In this document: positions 18,497-27,419 of the stretch, one piece after another
How the letters are laid out: every line of letters begins with the position of its first letter
Position numbering within the stretch: the first letter of the stretch is position 1
Assembly: GCF_000497445.1 (NCBI RefSeq)
Contig: NZ_CM002285.1
Span: forward strand, 9,485,694-9,549,693
Length of the DNA: 64,000 nt
Source: Streptomyces roseochromogenus subsp. oscitans DS 12.976
Lineage (GTDB): Bacteria; Actinomycetota; Actinomycetes; Streptomycetales; Streptomycetaceae
Direction: 5' to 3'
The notes under the pieces: generated by a model
Databases searched by the model: none
What the model was told of the DNA's origin: nothing
Seen by the model: only the letters and a program-made list of their open reading frames with translations
Position numbers and translations under genes: made by a program

Positions 18497-19102
18497 TCAC
18501 AGGTCGGTGCGCCGGACGGCGACCACCGCGCTCAGGTCCATCGCCAACGGCAGGTCCACGGTGCGCAGGGCCGGATGCTGCAGCCAGAACAGGCGGGCGG
18601 TGTCCGTGCGGCCGGCGTAGGAGGGCGGCCATGTCCGCGAGGGCGTGAAGTCGTCGACGACCAGCACGCCGCCGGGCTCCAGCAGCCGTTCGGGGTCGGC
18701 CGCACCGCCTCCCTTGGCTTGACCGCCGCCGTCGAGGACGAGCAGGTCGTAGGGACCGTGGGCGTAGACCTCGGTCCAGTCCGCGCACACCACCCGTACC
18801 TGCGGCACGTCGGCGAAGACGTCGGCCGCCACCTTGGCCCGTGCCGGATCCCGTTCCACGCTGAGCAGTTCCACGTCCGGTGCCGCCCCGCTGGCCAGCC
18901 AGGCGAGACCCACCCCGCAGCCCGTGCCGGTCTCGGCGATGGCTCTGCGGGCTCCGCCGGCCAGCAACTGGAGCAGTCTGCCCTGCTCGGGGCGGCAGGA
19001 GTGCCCGAAATCATGCTGACGGGCGGCGGAGATGGCGCGCTCGACGAGCGGTGGCAGCGAGCCGGTGTGGGCGCCGTAGGCGGCGGTGCCGTGCATCGAC
19101 AT
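18497..19102 (-). CDS. Class I SAM-dependent O-methyltransferase
   Basis: The start is taken at the ATG at 19102 (a second ATG lies at 19096); 201 residues. The glycine-rich SAM site is AIAETGTGCGVGLAWLASG, with the acidic motif II in LLSVERDP. WTEVYAHGPYDLLVLDGGG is the post-motif region typical of catechol/caffeoyl-CoA-type O-methyltransferases (COG4122), and LEPGGVLVVDDFTPS follows. No signal or membrane segment. It lies beside the NRPS relics and could have been a tailoring enzyme, but nothing in it fixes the substrate. Confidence 0.8.
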   Translation of the reverse strand: MSMHGTAAYGAHTGSLPPLVERAISAARQHDFGHSCRPEQGRLLQLLAGGARRAIAETGTGCGVGLAWLASGAAPDVELLSVERDPARAKVAADVFADVPQVRVVCADWTEVYAHGPYDLLVLDGGGQAKGGGAADPERLLEPGGVLVVDDFTPSRTWPPSYAGRTDTARLFWLQHPALRTVDLPLAMDLSAVVAVRRTDL

Positions 19103-19264
19103 AGCCACCAGTATGGGCTCACCGGCACCCGACGGGGCTGGAACTGTCTGACCGGTGCGACCCCTGCCGATGCCGGCGACGACCGACAGGGGAGCAGCCG
19201 CCCTCTTGACCGACCAGTTGCGCGTCAACGTCGTCGACGCCGGGCAACCCCTCACATGCATGGG

Positions 19265-20485
19265 TCACAAAGTCGGCTTGCCTCTGGTGAAGAGCCACTT
19301 CTGAAACAGGTCGCCGAGCTGTTGCCCGGAGATCTTGTCGGCAAGGTGGATGAAGTCGGTGGTGTCTGCGTTGCTGTAGCGGTGCAGTTTCGTCCAAGTG
19401 GGCAGGAGCTTGAAGAAGGCGGAGTCGCCGATCCGTTCGCGCAGAGCCTGGAGCGCCATTGCACCGCGCTGGTAGACCGCGTAGCTCAACATCGTGTCGC
19501 GCTGCGGATCGCCGACCTGGTTCCCTGGTGCTCGGCCCGCAGCCACTGGGCGTAGGTGGCGAAGCCCTCGTTGAGCCAGATGTCTTTCCACTGCTTGACG
19601 CTCACCGAGTCGCCGAACCACTGGTGGGCGAGCTCGTGCACGATGGTGGTGTCGTTGCGCACGGCCGAGTAGATCGGCTTGCTCTGCACCTCCAACGAGT
19701 ACTCGGCCTGAGGCATGTTGTCCACGATCGCGCTGGTCTCCTCGAACGGGGTACGGCCCGAAGATCTTCGACCAGTAGTCGGTGGCGGCGGTGACGGCGT
19801 ACACGTCGACTTTGTTGCTGTTCGCGAGCGTCGGGTCGATGGCGACGTAGATCGGGATGCCGCCGGGGAGGCCGCCGGGGGTGCGTCCGGTGCGGAGGTC
19901 GAACTTCCCGATGGTGGCGGTGGCGAGGTAGGTGGCCATGGGCTTCGACTCTCGCCAGTGGGTGTAGGTCGAGCCGCCCTTGTCATACGTCGACACGAGC
20001 CGGCCGTTGGAGACGGCGGTCAGGCCCTGCGGAGCCTTGATCCGGATGTCGTAAGTGGCCTTGTCGGCGGGGTGGTCGCTGGACGGGAACCAGGTGGAGG
20101 CGGCGTTGGGCTCGCAAGCGACGAAGACGCCGTCGTCGGAGCCGAACACGATCGGGCCGTTGAGGGGCTGGGGGACGCGCTCGTAGGTGACGCTGACCCG
20201 GAAGTCCTGGCCCTTGACGAGCGCGCCCCGCGGGGTGATGCGCAGTTCGTCCCGTCCCGCGTGAACCTGGCGCGTCTGTCATTGACTTCGACTCTGGTGG
20301 TAGTGGCGGGCGTCGAATCCGCCGTTGCCGAGGTTCGGGAAGTAGGTGTCGCCGATGCCGGGGGCGCCCGGGGTAGGGGTGGATGAGGCGGCGACGACAA
20401 GAAATGCCGGCTGGGGGCCGCCCCCTGTGATGGGTTCGGGATGCGTCCTCACGGCCTCCGGTCTGAAACTGAGCAGTGTTGCCAT
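19265..20485 (-). pseudogene. Secreted M1-family zinc aminopeptidase, frameshifted and shortened
   Basis: Fragments in three frames follow the order of actinomycete secreted M1 peptidases: GAPGIGDTYFPNLGNGGFDARHY at the N-terminus (after 20400), GSDDGVFVACEPNAASTWFPSSDHP, then [26 protein letters not shown] frame change near 19750 precedes [20 protein letters not shown] and [15 protein letters not shown], the HExxH zinc site plus the downstream Glu. Another change precedes the C-terminal helices to 19265. About 400 codons remain of the ~480-500 usual; part of the N-terminal beta domain is deleted. It would be non-functional. Confidence 0.85.
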
Positions 20486-20538
20486 CGCCTCCAGTGAAAG
20501 CTTTTGCGGGTGCCGCCGCCGGATGATGGGGTGGTGCG

Positions 20539-21501
20539 GTGACCAACCGTGATGAGGTGGCGGCTGTCCGACCGTTGACGCTGGCTTGGGTGAGCCGGTA
20601 TCTGGAGGTCGGCGAGCGGATCGTCAGAACTGAGGCGCTGCACGGTGGCATCACTGCTGAAATGCGGAGGCTGATCATCGGCACGGGGGACCGAGGAACC
20701 CGTGACCTGGTGCTGCGGAGTTTCGTCGACCCGTTCTACATTGGGCACGCCGAGGACTGGCTGAACAGGGAGGCCGGCGCCCTGACATTGCTGGCGGGGA
20801 CCGGTGTGCCGGCTCCTGGCCTGGTCGCGGTTGATCCGACCGCCGCGCACTGCGAGTATCCCTCGCTCCTGATGACGCATCTGGCGGGCCGGACGGTCTT
20901 CGACGATGAGGGATTGGAGACGCGCGTTCCTCTGCTGGCCCGTCAACTCCTGGCAATCCATGCGGTGCGACCCGTCGAGCGGCCCAGGGAGTATGTGGTG
21001 TTGACGACCGCCGATACCGTCGTGACTCCGAAGGGCGCCGACGCGGCGGTATGGGCCGCGGCGATCAACGTGATCCGCAAGCCTGCGCCGCCCTATGAAG
21101 GGCGATTCCTGCACCGGGACTTCCAACCCGGCAACGTACTGTTCGACGTGCCGCCGCCAGGGTCGGCAGATGCCCGGATCACAGGCGTCGTTGACTGGGC
21201 AGCGGCATCCTGGGGCCCGGCGGATCTCGATGTGGCGCACTGCTCGACCAATCTCGCGCTGCTGCACGGTCCGGCGTGGGGTCTGCGGTTCGCTGACGCG
21301 TATGAGGAGGCCGGCGGCGTGTTGGCCGCGGCCGCAAGCGAGCGGCTGTACTGGCGGGTGCGGGATGGGCTGGCGTGCTCAGAAGAAGTGCAGCAGGTGG
21401 CACAGCCATGGCGGAATGCAGGCAGGACAGAGCTGACGACGCGGACTGTGGAAGAGCGGCTGGATGCCTATGTCACCGCCCTGATGGACGCGCTGGGCTG
21501 A
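20539..21501 (+). CDS. Phosphotransferase (APH/choline-kinase-like) family protein
   Basis: Starts at the GTG at 20539; 320 residues. The N-lobe ends in LVLRSF with the probable ATP-binding region; the catalytic loop is FLHRDFQPGNVLFD (HxD with Asn), and the metal site is ITGVVDWAAASWGPADLDVAH. Length and motifs fit the APH Pfam family, in which members phosphorylate aminoglycosides, choline or other small molecules. It is the second APH-fold protein in the window and shares little sequence with the one at 1.9 kb. No operon partner is evident. Confidence 0.8.
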   Translation: MTNRDEVAAVRPLTLAWVSRYLEVGERIVRTEALHGGITAEMRRLIIGTGDRGTRDLVLRSFVDPFYIGHAEDWLNREAGALTLLAGTGVPAPGLVAVDPTAAHCEYPSLLMTHLAGRTVFDDEGLETRVPLLARQLLAIHAVRPVERPREYVVLTTADTVVTPKGADAAVWAAAINVIRKPAPPYEGRFLHRDFQPGNVLFDVPPPGSADARITGVVDWAAASWGPADLDVAHCSTNLALLHGPAWGLRFADAYEEAGGVLAAAASERLYWRVRDGLACSEEVQQVAQPWRNAGRTELTTRTVEERLDAYVTALMDALG

Positions 21502-21840
21502 GCCAGAGCAGCCCGGCGCGGGCCGGCAGTGAGCGCCGGGTCCGGCTGAGCCGATCGCACACCCGCACCGGGGCACCCTCGAGTACGGCCGACAGCTCTG
21601 CGACGCCTCCGAATCGAACGGCTGATCCATCACTCGGAATCGCTGATCACCTGGGCCGCGATCACGCTCATGACCAGCCGCATCACCCGCAGGACATCCC
21701 GCAGAAGCGGACAGCCGACCTCCCGCAAAGCCCAACGGGACTGAGCTCTCCTGGAGACGGTGACCAGCGTCTCCACCCAGGGCTCCCGAAGACCCGGGTA
21801 GAACTCTCCCATGGCGTCGACTGTTCGACAGGCAAAAGCA
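21502..21840. other. Intergenic region with a probable transposase C-terminal fragment (21619-21744)
   Basis: Within this 339-bp gap, 21619-21744 on the plus strand reads RLIHHSESLITWAAITLMTSR followed by ITRRTSRRSGQP and a stop (21742-21744). This resembles the C-terminal helix of some IS5-type transposases (HSE...AAITLM-RR). Only ~41 residues remain. The rest of the gap shows no gene. Confidence 0.35.
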
Positions 21841-22506
21841 CTAAAACAGCTTCCAGCGGCCCTCGGACACTACTTCGACGGCGCCGTCGGCCACCTTGAT
21901 GGCAGTCTGCTCGTCAATCGCATACGCCGGACCCCCGATCTGGGCCGCCCATCGCTCTGCCGCGGCCATGGTGTTCTCCGGACAAGCCGGATGATCCAGG
22001 TGCGGGAAGATCGAAAAATCAACCACACCCAGCGCGCTGTCGCCGCCGGTGGGCGGCTTCCAGCCCACGAACTCCTCCCCGATGCGGGGGGTCATCACAC
22101 AGCTCCCGGCGCTGAGACCCACGTAGACCGTGTCGGGCAGCGACGGCAGGAGGTCAGCCAGCCCGGACTCCCGCATCCAGTGGCACAGGTACAGCGTGTC
22201 ACCGCCATTGACGAGCAGGACGTCGGCCTCCCGCACCCAGGAGACCCAGAGCGCTTCCTCGATGCTGGGCAGCGCGGCGAGTTCCAGTACGCCCACCGAC
22301 TTCCACCCCAGCTCGGTCATGGGGCTGGGAGATCGTCCGCTGATGAATCGCCATGGCCCGCCCGGATCGGCGCCGGGGCCCCCATACCCCGCGGTGGGAA
22401 TGCACAGGGCGCTGGACTCGGCGATCGGCTTACCCAGGAGGTCAACCAACGCATCCTGGATGCTCGCGTTCTTGATACCGGAGTCGGTGAGGAGAAGCTT
22501 CATCAT
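21841..22506 (-). CDS. Peptidase E-like (S51 family) protein
   Basis: The protein has 221 residues from the ATG at 22506 (a second ATG at 22503). It has the class-I glutamine-amidotransferase-like fold of alpha-aspartyl dipeptidase: LLLTDSGIKN, LLVNGGDTLYLCHWMRESG, and the nucleophile elbow VGLSAGSCVMTP with the catalytic Ser. HLDHPACPENT follows, carrying a His. S51 enzymes are cytoplasmic and cleave Asp-X dipeptides or cyanophycin-type peptides. Start and length agree with the family (220-235 residues). It is followed by the TetR-GNAT fusion on the same strand upstream. Confidence 0.85.
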   Translation of the reverse strand: MMKLLLTDSGIKNASIQDALVDLLGKPIAESSALCIPTAGYGGPGADPGGPWRFISGRSPSPMTELGWKSVGVLELAALPSIEEALWVSWVREADVLLVNGGDTLYLCHWMRESGLADLLPSLPDTVYVGLSAGSCVMTPRIGEEFVGWKPPTGGDSALGVVDFSIFPHLDHPACPENTMAAAERWAAQIGGPAYAIDEQTAIKVADGAVEVVSEGRWKLF

Positions 22507-22602
22507 GTCCTTCCCGAGGTACTGACCGCACGCGTCAACAACCAGCAGTTCGCCAACGCGTCACGAGCGCCACCATGTCATGGCTGCATCAGGAACAGGC
22601 AG

Positions 22603-23556
22603 TCACTCGGACAGTGCGACCGGGGACCACATGCCGAACCACTGCTCAGCGCCGTAGGCCTCGAACCGCTCTACCTCGATGAAGCCAAGCTTTGACGCGA
22701 GGCGCATCGAGCGGACGTCGGCGGTCTGGGTGGCGAGTACCACTCGTTCGCCAGGGAGCGCGTCAGCGAACCAGCCCAGTGCCGCTGCGCACGCCTCGGC
22801 GGCGTATCCGCATCCCCACGCCTCCGGCAGGAACAGGTAGCCGAGCTTGGCCTTCCCGGCAGCTTGCCGAAGGTGCCCCGTGTCTCTGGCGAGCGTGAGC
22901 TCCAGGCCGAAGTCCAGCGCCTGATCCCGGCCGTCCTGTGAGGCCGTGGCCGCGGCGAGCGCGGGGAAGCGGTCGGCGTGCTGGTGCACCAGGGGACCGA
23001 GGACGGCCAGGAGTTCCGTCTCGGGCGAGCCGCCCGGCCGGGCCGCGCGCGCCTGCTCGGCGATGCCCCGGACGTGCCCGGCCAGCAGCACCGCGGCGTC
23101 CATCCCCTCGGGGCAGGTCAGCCCGTGGCCGTCCAGGGCCGCGACCACCCGCTCCAGCCAGCCGAGTTCCTTGGGGCCCATCACCCGCGGGCCGACGGTG
23201 GCGTCGAGCAACCACGGGTGCTCGGTGAACGACCTCGCCAACTGTCTTGCCCAAGCCGTTAGTTGCTCACGCCACCCGAGCCCGTACACGACTGGCGGCG
23301 GTCCGCAGACCGCGGCCTCCACCATGAGCGGGACCAGCTCCGCCTTACCGGGCACATAGCGGTAGAGCGACATCTTGGTGAAGTCGAGCAACCCGGCCAC
23401 CTTCTGCATCGAGACGGCGCCAAAGCCCTCGGCGTCCGCGATCTCGGCGCCCGCCGCAGCGATCCGCGCCAGGCTCAGCGCGGGCTTCGGCCCGCGGGAC
23501 GGCTTGGCGGGAGGCCCCCAGAGCAGCCGCACCGCATCGTTCGCTTCCTCGCCCAA
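22603..23556 (-). CDS. TetR-family regulator fused in frame to a GNAT C-terminal half
   Basis: The start is placed at the TTG at 23556, behind GGAG. Residues ~1-225 are a complete TetR protein: HTH in ARIAAAGAEIADAEGFGAVS and MQKVAGLLDFTKMSLYRYV, and a TetR_C-type ligand domain (AVCGPPPVVYGLGWREQL, AVLLAGHVRGIAEQARAA, LDFGLELTLA). Residues ~226-317 are GNAT: GYLFLPEAWGCGYAAEAC is the acetyl-CoA-binding motif A region, then MRLASKLGFIEVERF. The N-terminal GNAT strands are missing. The simplest reading is a deletion joining two adjacent genes. The TetR part may still work; acetyltransferase activity is doubtful. Confidence 0.8.
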   Translation of the reverse strand: MGEEANDAVRLLWGPPAKPSRGPKPALSLARIAAAGAEIADAEGFGAVSMQKVAGLLDFTKMSLYRYVPGKAELVPLMVEAAVCGPPPVVYGLGWREQLTAWARQLARSFTEHPWLLDATVGPRVMGPKELGWLERVVAALDGHGLTCPEGMDAAVLLAGHVRGIAEQARAARPGGSPETELLAVLGPLVHQHADRFPALAAATASQDGRDQALDFGLELTLARDTGHLRQAAGKAKLGYLFLPEAWGCGYAAEACAAALGWFADALPGERVVLATQTADVRSMRLASKLGFIEVERFEAYGAEQWFGMWSPVALSE

Positions 23557-23648
23557 TTCCCGCTCCGTCCCGCATTTCCCGCTGTCCCTTGCGAGGCGAC
23601 CTAGGGAGTGTTGCGAAAGTGGATCAAGGTTGCCGGTGATCAACGGCC

Positions 23649-24523
23649 GTGGGACGAGGTGATCTGACGGATGGCCAGTGGGAGCGACTGGAACCGCTGC
23701 TGCCGGTGGGCAAGAAGCTGGGCCGTCCGCGGACCTGGGTCCATCGGCAGCTGATCGATGGCATACGCTGGCGGGTGAGGGCCGGTGCGCCATGGAGGCA
23801 TATTCCGGAGCGATAGGGGCCGTGGGACCGGGCGTACGACCTGTTCCGGCGGTGGCAGCGTGACGGCACCTGGAAACGGATCTTCGAACAGCTTCAGGCC
23901 GAGGCCGACGCAAAGGGCCTGATCGCGTGGGATGTGAGCGTGGACTCCACCATCGCCCGTGCTCACCAGCACGCTGCCGGAGCGCGTAAAGGGGGGATCT
24001 CCAAAAGGAACCTCCTGGAGGCGTCGACAGCGAGCCCGACGACCACGGCCTCGGGCGCTCGCGTGGCGGGCTGACCACCAAGCTGCACCTTGCGGTCGAG
24101 CAGGGACAGAAGCCCCTGTCCCTGCTCGTCACTGCTGGTCAGCGGCACGACAGTCCGCAGTTCCAGCCGGTCCTGGAAGGCATCCGGGTGCCCCGGCTCG
24201 GCCCCGGCCGACCACGGACCCGGCCGGACAAGGTCCGCGCGGACAGGGCGTACGGCTCCCGTGCGAACCGCGCCTACCTGCGTCGGCGCGGCATCCGTTG
24301 CACCATCCCGGAGAAGGGCGACCAGGTCCGCAACCGCAAGAACCTCGGCTCGCGTGGCGGGCGCCCGCCCTTGTTCGACAAGGTCGACTACAAGGAGCGC
24401 CATGCGGTGGAGTGCGGGATTAATCGCCTCAAGCACCACCGGGCTGTGGCTCCTCGCTATGACAAGCTCGCGGTGCGGTTCGAGGCGACCGTGCTGGTCG
24501 CTGCCATCAACCAGTGGCTGTGA
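23649..24523 (+). pseudogene. IS5-family (two-frame type) transposase with premature stop
   Basis: The first frame starts at the GTG at 23649 (GRGDLTDGQWERLEPLLPVG) and contains LIDGIRWRVRAGAPWRHIPER and [20 protein letters not shown]. It is cut by an in-frame TAG at 23814-23816 where the family has Tyr before GPW. At about 23992, AAAGGGGGGA would allow the -1 frameshift normal in this IS group, entering [10 protein letters not shown] and the second half ([57 protein letters not shown]) to 24523. The nonsense codon makes it inactive. Confidence 0.85.
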
Positions 24524-24542
24524 CCGCCACGCGCCGAGGAGC

Positions 24543-25016
24543 TCATTCGGTCTCGGGGACCACCTGGGCGAACGAGGTTACGAACGCGGTGATGAGTCGG
24601 GCGAACTCGGACCGGTCGGCGTCCGGCCAGTCCGCCATCACCCGCGCGAAGATCTCCTGCCGGAACCGGTGTGTGCGGTCGAGCTGTTCCCGCCCGGAGT
24701 CGGTCAGAGCGAGCAGCGTGCGCCGGGCGTCGGACGGGTCGGTCCTGCGGTCCAGCCACCCTTCCTCGACGGTGCGGAGCACCAGTCGGCTCGCTCTGGG
24801 TTGATCAACGCCTAGTGCGGTGGCGACGTCCGAGACGGAGCACGGCTTGTCGCGGTCCTCGATGACGTCCAGCACGTTGAACAGCGTGGGGTCGATCGGC
24901 TTGCCGCCGTCGGGTGGCGCCAACCGCCCCAGCGATCGGCGGGTCTGGCTGCGGCGGATCGCCACCATGGCCCGTTCGACGTCGGCGATCGCCTGGTCTT
25001 GTTCCCTCTTCGACAT
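24543..25016 (-). CDS. MarR-family transcriptional regulator
   Basis: The start is the ATG at 25016; an in-frame TTG at 25049 is less likely because it lies inside the neighbour's leader. 157 residues. The winged helix-turn-helix is clear: PTLFNVLDVIEDRDKPCSVSDVATALGVDQPRASRLVLRTVEEGW (in parts PTLFNVLDVIED, SVSDVATALGVDQPRASRLV), the wing DRRTDPSDARRTLLALTDSG with the conserved D-x-R, and dimerisation helices at both ends. It is transcribed away from the second MarR gene, sharing a 49-bp control region that contains a palindrome. Both lie inside an IS-bounded unit. Confidence 0.85.
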   Translation of the reverse strand: MSKREQDQAIADVERAMVAIRRSQTRRSLGRLAPPDGGKPIDPTLFNVLDVIEDRDKPCSVSDVATALGVDQPRASRLVLRTVEEGWLDRRTDPSDARRTLLALTDSGREQLDRTHRFRQEIFARVMADWPDADRSEFARLITAFVTSFAQVVPETE

Positions 25017-25028
25017 ACATGCTAGATT

Positions 25029-25039
25029 ACAATAGTTGT
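25029..25039. promoter_or_regulatory. Candidate MarR operator between divergent MarR genes
   Basis: ACAATAGTTGT is an inverted repeat (ACAA-N3-TTGT) in an AT-rich pocket in the only control region shared by the two MarR genes. It sits 13 bp upstream of one start and 27 bp upstream of the other. Confidence 0.55.
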
Positions 25040-25065
25040 CAAAAGACATGCATTGGGGGATTGTC

Positions 25066-25530
25066 GTGACCGACCTGACTCAGCTGCCCAACGTCCGCGA
25101 GCAGCGCCCGCTCGGCTACTGGTTGAAGCACATCGACGGGGCGATCGAGGAGAGCCTGGGCCGGCTGTTCGCCACGGACGGCCTGAACCGGCGAGGGTGG
25201 CAGGTGCTGAACAGCATCTCGTACGACCCGATCACCATCGCCGAACTCGACGAGACCATGGCCGCGTTCCTGTCCGCCGACGAGCCAACCATGCGCCCGT
25301 ACGTCGACCGGTTCGTCGAGCGCGGCTGGGCACACACGGCTGACGACGGCGCGGTGGCGCTGACCGGCGAGGGCCGACGGGCGCACCAGCGGGTTGCCGA
25401 GCAGTCCGGAGCCTTGAGGGTTCGGATGATGGAGTGCCTCTCGTCCGAGGAGCACACGGTATTGATGGAACTGCTTCAGCGGGTCGCCACCCACCTTGAC
25501 GCCCTGGCGGTCGAAACGCCCCGTCAGTAG
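25066..25530 (+). CDS. MarR-family transcriptional regulator
   Basis: The GTG at 25066 is preceded by GGGGGA and gives 154 residues. Helices around LGYWLKHIDGAIEESLGRLF lead into the winged HTH (RRGWQVLNSISYDPITIAELDETMAAF, in parts RRGWQVLNSISYDP and ITIAELDETMAAF). A wing with AHTADDGAVALTGEGRRAHQ and a C-terminal dimerisation helix follow. The DNA-recognition helix is more diverged than in its partner, which may mean a different operator. It is divergently paired with the other MarR gene; the two could cross-regulate. Confidence 0.8.
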   Translation: MTDLTQLPNVREQRPLGYWLKHIDGAIEESLGRLFATDGLNRRGWQVLNSISYDPITIAELDETMAAFLSADEPTMRPYVDRFVERGWAHTADDGAVALTGEGRRAHQRVAEQSGALRVRMMECLSSEEHTVLMELLQRVATHLDALAVETPRQ

Positions 25531-25582
25531 TCGTCGGCGCACTTCTCTCTGCGGGATGGTGGTTATCCACCTGGGCAATCAC

Positions 25583-25634
25583 GCGAAAGTGCTGGTCACA
25601 GCCATCCACAATCGGCTGTGACCAGCACTTTCGC
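25583..25634. repeat. Perfect 21-bp inverted repeat (hairpin) at the right end of the IS-type unit
   Basis: Arms 25583-25603 and 25614-25634 are exactly complementary around a 10-nt loop, beginning GCGAAAGTGCTGG. The right arm contains the internal part of the terminal inverted repeat, so the end of the element exists twice, head to head. It can also act as a terminator for the second MarR gene, which ends 52 bp before it. Confidence 0.85.
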
Positions 25635-25646
25635 AACACTCCCTAG

Positions 25647-26652
25647 TTACCGGCCCGGTCCGCAGGCCGAGGCCCTACGGCAGATCGTCGTGCAGAACTA
25701 CTACCGCGACGAGGCGGGCCGCCTGCGCTGGCGCACCGCCGACGACGGTGGCCTGCCACCCTCCTCCTCGGCAATCGTCTCCCCTTACGACACCACGGCG
25801 CGTTACGTCCGGCACGGTCACATCATCAGCTGGAAGGGGTTCGCCCCGCATGTCACCGACACGTGCGCCTCCGACAGCGTCAACGTGATCACGGATGTGG
25901 CCACCACCTCGGCCGCCACGAACGACGCCCAGGCCCTGCCCGGCATCCACACCCGTCTGGCGCGTCGCGGGCTACTGCCTGCCGAGCACCTGGTCGACGG
26001 CGGCTACACCTCCCTGGTCCATCTGGAACGAGCCGAGCGCGAACATCAGGTCACTGTCAGCGGACCGCTGCCGGGCAACCCCACCCGCCAGCATCACCGG
26101 AACGAGGGTTTCGACCGGTTCGACTTCCACATCGACTTCGCCCGCTGACAAGTCACCTGCCCTCAGGGTCAGGTCAGCAAGGGCTGGCACGGCCCCTACC
26201 CGACCTCCTCGCCCACCGAGGCTCCCCTGACCGTGGCGCGGTTCACCAAGAGCCAGTGTCAGCCGTGTCCGGACCGCCCCCGGTGCACCAGCTCCCGCGA
26301 AAGCACCCGGAACGTGGGCTTCCCTCCACAAGAACTCCGCGACCTGCAAGTCCGTGTCCGCAGCGAGCAGCAGACACCCGAGTGGAAGGCCCGCTATGCG
26401 GTCCGCTCGGGAGTGGAGGGCACCATCAACGAGTTCGCCCACGGACACGGCATGCCCCGCTGCCGCTACCGAGGACAGTCGAAGACTCACCTGCAACACG
26501 TGCTCACGGCCATCGCCGTGAACATCGAGCGCCTCAGCGGCCGGTCACTGACCGAGGAAGCCTCCTCACCGAGACCGTCGACCGCCTTCCAGACGTTCCT
26601 GGATCAGAACGACATCCCCCTGCCGAAGTCCTGGCGAACCCGCGGTACCTGA
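25647..26652 (+). pseudogene. IS1182-family transposase, N-terminally truncated with an in-frame stop
   Basis: The sequence begins abruptly with [19 protein letters not shown] right at the IS-unit border and continues with the IS1182 catalytic region: [53 protein letters not shown] and RYAVRSGVEGTINEFAHGHG (the E-region). A TGA at 26146-26148 interrupts it between DFHIDFAR and QVTCPQGQVS; a CGA codon is expected there. The N-terminal ~40% is missing. Confidence 0.85.
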
Positions 26653-26888
26653 CCTCGACCATCCAAGATCCCCGACAGAGTCAAGCTTATGCAGTTGCCG
26701 CCGTGTTTAACTGACCGTTCTCTACCCGTTCGTGTGCTCGAATCTGGTTCGAACGGGGTCCTGGAACGGGTGAGTTGATCGACGTGCAGGCATGAAGGAA
26801 GGGCCTCTTGGTAGCTCGCGGTTGTCGAATCCAGCGAGCAGCAAGAGGCCCTGTTGTCGAAGTGCTGCGTGGTCGTGGTTGCCCGTCA
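26653..26888. other. Junction region without gene; 10-bp inverted repeat
   Basis: No gene is seen. GGGCCTCTTG (26800-26809) and its complement CAAGAGGCCC (26842-26851) form a long-loop inverted repeat. A minus-strand stretch reads NHDHAALRQQGLLLLAGFDN and may be another transposase trace. This is the seam between the IS1182 relic and a galactose-oxidase fragment. Confidence 0.35.
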
Positions 26889-27377
26889 GAACCGGCAGGA
26901 TGCGCCGGGTCGCCGACCCCGAGGTCGGCCGCAACTACCACTCCGGCTCGATCCTCCTGCCCGACGGCCGAGTCCTCGCCTTCGGCGGTGACTCGCTCTT
27001 CGCCGACAAGACCAAGTCCAGGCCCGGTCGGTTCGAGCAGCGCCTGGAGATCTACACCTCGCCCTACCTGTACCGGAACTCCCGGCCCGCACTCGCCGGC
27101 GGTCACAGCACCATCAGCCTCGGCGCGACCGCGACCTTCCGCACCCCGGACGCCTCGGCCATCAAGACGGCCCGGCTGATCCACCCCAGCTCCACCACCC
27201 ATGTCACGGAGTCGAGCAGCGCTCCATCGCCCTGGGTCTGAAGAAGACCAGGGCGGTAGGGGCATCCAGGTCACTGTCCCGGACGATCGCGATCTGGTCC
27301 CGGCCGGCTGGTACATGTTCTTCGTGACGGACGATCAGGGCACACCGTCCAAGGCGTTGTGGGTCCGGGTGCCCTAG
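26889..27377 (+). pseudogene. Galactose oxidase-like (GlxA-type) copper radical oxidase, C-terminal fragment
   Basis: VADPEVGRNYHSGSILLPDGRVLAFGGDSLFAD (in parts VADPEVGRNYHSGSILLPDG and RVLAFGGDSLFAD), FEQRLEIYTSPYLYRNSRP and the C-terminal Ig-like domain match Streptomyces GlxA-type oxidases. NYHS contains the conserved Tyr-His copper-site region. After HVTE (about 27207) the frame shifts; EQRSIALGLKKTRA appears in one frame, and QVTVPDDRDLVPAGWYMFFV with the terminal PSKALWVRVP in another, stopping at 27375-27377. Only about a quarter of the protein is left, and its N-terminus was removed at the IS1182 junction. Confidence 0.8.
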
Positions 27378-27419
27378 CTGTCCGGGGCGGCCGGGTGCGT
27401 CGCCGTACGCCTTCGCTTC

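Larger units (their letters stand above)
23605..25642 (+). mobile_element. IS5-type transposon-like unit carrying two MarR genes
   Basis: The left end at 23605 reads GGAGTGTTGCGAAAGTG and is exactly inverted at the right end (25626-25642). Both ends are flanked by CTAG (23601-23604 and 25643-25646), the 4-bp target duplication typical of the IS5 group. Inside are a broken IS5-type transposase gene, then two divergent intact MarR genes. Just before the right end, a short copy of a transposase C-terminus (AIHNRL, stop) precedes the terminal repeat. The right end thus derives from a second related IS copy and the MarR pair is cargo. The outer flanks are unrelated sequences, so later rearrangement also occurred. 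Confidence 0.7.
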
